Shown: positions 5,318 through 6,278 of the stretch, in pieces | Numbering within the stretch: the stretch's first letter is position 1 | Layout of the letters: every line of letters begins with the position of its first letter | The notes under the pieces: model-generated | Databases searched by the model: none | What the model was told of the DNA's origin: nothing | The model's input: only the letters and a program-made list of their open reading frames with translations | NCBI GenBank assembly: GCA_964622305.1 | Contig: CAZUPR010000058.1 | Location: forward strand, 1 to 6,278 | DNA length: 6,278 nucleotides | DNA from: SKKY01 sp964622305 | GTDB taxonomy: Bacteria; Bacillota; Peptococcia; Peptococcales; SKKY01 | Direction of reading: 5' to 3' | Program-made: the position numbers and the translations under genes

Positions 5318-6173
5318 AGAGGGCGCAAGGGGCCTGGATCAGGTCCTGGAGCTGCTCTACCCTACGCCGGCCGCCTGCCCGCTCTGCGGTCAGGCTCAGG
5401 CTTCTTTGCGGATCTGCCCGGCCTGTGCAGATGCCGCAAAGAGCCTGCTCATAAGTCCCGGCCAATGTAACCGCTGCGGGACTTATGGCCGGCACGGGGT
5501 CTACTGCCCCACCTGCTATCACTGGCCCGAGGGCTACATAAAAAATACTGCACTCTTTGCATATGAAGGTGCGGCAGTAGCCATGGTAGAAAAACTTAAA
5601 TTTGATTACTCTGGCTACCTGGCCAGGCCTATAGCCCGGGAACTTTACAATAAGCTCCTGGAAAATCCGGCCTTAATCAGGGATACTGTGGGCATTCCCG
5701 CCCAGAATCCACGCCGGCTCTCTGGCCTCGGCCAGGCCTTCTCAGCCACTCTGGTCATCCCAGTTCCCATGAGTAAAAAGCGGCTGAGAGAAAAGGGCTA
5801 CAACCAAGCCGCCCTTTTAGCCAGACAAATGGCAGTTTTTCTTGACTGCCCCCTTGAAGAGAATCTTTTACTTCGTAGCCGTCATACTCCCCATCAAACT
5901 GGGCTCAAGCGGGCAGATCGAAAGTTAAATTTAAAAAAGGCTTTTATAATTTCGCCAGAGCGGGTAAATGAAATAAAGAATAAGCGGGTGCTCTTGGTTG
6001 ATGATGTTCTTACCACCAGCAGCACTCTGCAGGAGTGTGCCTCTGTCCTTTTGGAATCAGGCGCAGAAAAGATATATTCGGTAACCATAGCTGCAGGAAA
6101 TATGCCAATAAGGGCGTCAGACAGAATGTTGCGTCCCCAAATGTCAGATGAAATGTTGCGTCCCCGGATGTGA
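5274..6173 (+). CDS. comFC: ComF-family double zinc-ribbon phosphoribosyltransferase-like protein
   Basis: ComFC-type proteins are needed for DNA uptake in competent bacteria and have wider roles in non-competent ones. Two zinc-ribbon Cys sets open the protein: CPLC (35-38) with CPAC (48-51), and CNRC (65-68) with CPTC (78-81). The phosphoribosyltransferase domain follows, with VPVPMSKKRLREKGYNQAALLA (162-183), HTPHQTGLKRADRKLNLKKAF (204-224) and the PRPP-binding loop LLVDDVLTTSST (240-251). A stretch at about 134-158 looks inserted relative to usual members. At 299 residues it is long for a family normally near 220-240. The last 20 or so residues come from two tandem repeat units. The start overlaps dus by 44 bases; ATG 5280 or TTG 5289 (with GAGGA 5276-5280 eight bases upstream) are alternative starts. 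No comFA helicase is adjacent. Confidence 0.9.
   Translation: MRMIILLREKWEQIKEGARGLDQVLELLYPTPAACPLCGQAQASLRICPACADAAKSLLISPGQCNRCGTYGRHGVYCPTCYHWPEGYIKNTALFAYEGAAVAMVEKLKFDYSGYLARPIARELYNKLLENPALIRDTVGIPAQNPRRLSGLGQAFSATLVIPVPMSKKRLREKGYNQAALLARQMAVFLDCPLEENLLLRSRHTPHQTGLKRADRKLNLKKAFIISPERVNEIKNKRVLLVDDVLTTSSTLQECASVLLESGAEKIYSVTIAAGNMPIRASDRMLRPQMSDEMLRPRM
5276..5280 (+). promoter_or_regulatory. Possible internal ribosome site for a shorter ComF start
   Basis: GAGGA lies eight bases before an in-frame TTG at 5289, whereas ATG 5274 is preceded only by AATAAGA. A TTG start would shorten the overlap with dus to 29 bases and remove five residues. The choice is unresolved. Confidence 0.4.
6117..6138 (+). 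repeat. 22-bp dispersed repeat, copy C1 (inside the 3' end of comF)
   Basis: TCAGACAGAAT plus the core GTTGCGTCCCC. This is an exact 22-base match, on the opposite strand, to the copy at 189-210 about 5.9 kb away. It is read in frame within SDRMLRPQ. Confidence 0.92.
6144..6165 (+). repeat. 22-bp dispersed repeat, copy C2, tandem to C1
   Basis: TCAGATGAAAT plus the core GTTGCGTCCCC. It begins 27 bases after C1, exactly nine codons, and differs from it at three positions. The pair encodes SDRMLRPQM then SDEMLRPRM, a tandem peptide repeat at the ComF C-terminus. Neither copy has a hairpin partner like those at 186-371. Confidence 0.92.
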
Positions 6174-6192
6174 AAAAGGAGAGATGATTTTT

Positions 6193-6278
6193 ATGGAGGT
6201 TAGAAATTGCCCGGAGTGTGGGCGCTTGTTTAATTATATCAGGACGGATCTTTGTCCTGTTTGTATCCAGGAGGCTGA
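6193..6278 (+). CDS. yvyF: YvyF-type flagellar operon protein, N-terminal fragment
   Basis: The first 28 residues, opening MEVRNCPECGRLFNYI, match the start of the YvyF family (TIGR03826, flagellar operon protein), which lies between comFC and flgM in Bacillus and relatives. Two CxxC pairs (Cys6/Cys9 and Cys21/Cys24) form a zinc ribbon; the usual helix-turn-helix part lies beyond the window. ATG 6193 is chosen because AAGGAGAG (6176-6183) is nine bases away; an in-frame ATG at 6184 would abut that site. It begins 19 bases after the comF stop with no terminator between them, so the two are co-transcribed. Flagellar genes such as flgM, flgN and flgK are expected next. The family's biochemical role is not established. 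Confidence 0.85.
   Translation, partial: MEVRNCPECGRLFNYIRTDLCPVCIQEA

Noticed and set aside
6117..6165. Possible CRISPR fragment, from two similar units at regular spacing
   Set aside because: Only two units with five bases between them, lying inside a coding frame, and the same unit occurs singly elsewhere at gene ends. This is a dispersed repeat, not an array.

Overview
The window looks like a scaffold from a Gram-positive, Clostridia-type Firmicute. Three things point there: a T-box leader, strong GGAGG-type ribosome sites with U-rich intrinsic terminators, and a comF-family gene directly followed by yvyF, which normally opens a Firmicute flagellar gene cluster. It contains one assembly gap of 100 N (4861-4960) inside a gene. 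Both outermost genes are cut by the window edges.

Layout. (1) 1-210, + strand: the C-terminal end of a GGDEF diguanylate cyclase. (2) 186-371: a compact structured repeat element filling the space between two convergent genes and supplying the last codons and stop codons of both. (3) 347-2016, - strand: a two-gene operon, an Lrp/AsnC-type regulator then a class I/II aminotransferase, overlapping by ATGA. The operon is preceded by a sigma-A-like promoter and a T-box riboswitch (about 2264-2045) whose specifier triplet reads GCU, alanine. The set resembles the alaR-alaT pair of Bacillus, here under apparent tRNA-Ala control. (4) 2406-3659, + strand: a divergent second aminotransferase of the AspC/TyrB-like type, with its own promoter, phased A-tracts and terminator. 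(5) 3785-6278, + strand: a probable operon of four tightly spaced genes: a small protein resembling the N-terminal extension of clostridial dihydropteroate synthases, a DusB-type tRNA-dihydrouridine synthase (interrupted by the gap), a ComF-type zinc-ribbon/phosphoribosyltransferase protein, and the start of yvyF.

How it fits together. The centre is an amino-acid module: two different PLP aminotransferases back to back. One is under a T-box that senses uncharged tRNA (apparently tRNA-Ala) and is co-transcribed with an amino-acid-responsive regulator. The right-hand block joins tRNA modification, a ComF protein and the entrance to a flagellar cluster. The most unusual signal is a 22-bp repeat family (core GTTGCGTCCCC) in four copies, all at gene ends. 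Two copies donate the same KGTQ...stop tail to convergent genes within a potential four-way-junction structure. Two more sit in tandem and encode a 9-residue repeat at the C-terminus of ComF.
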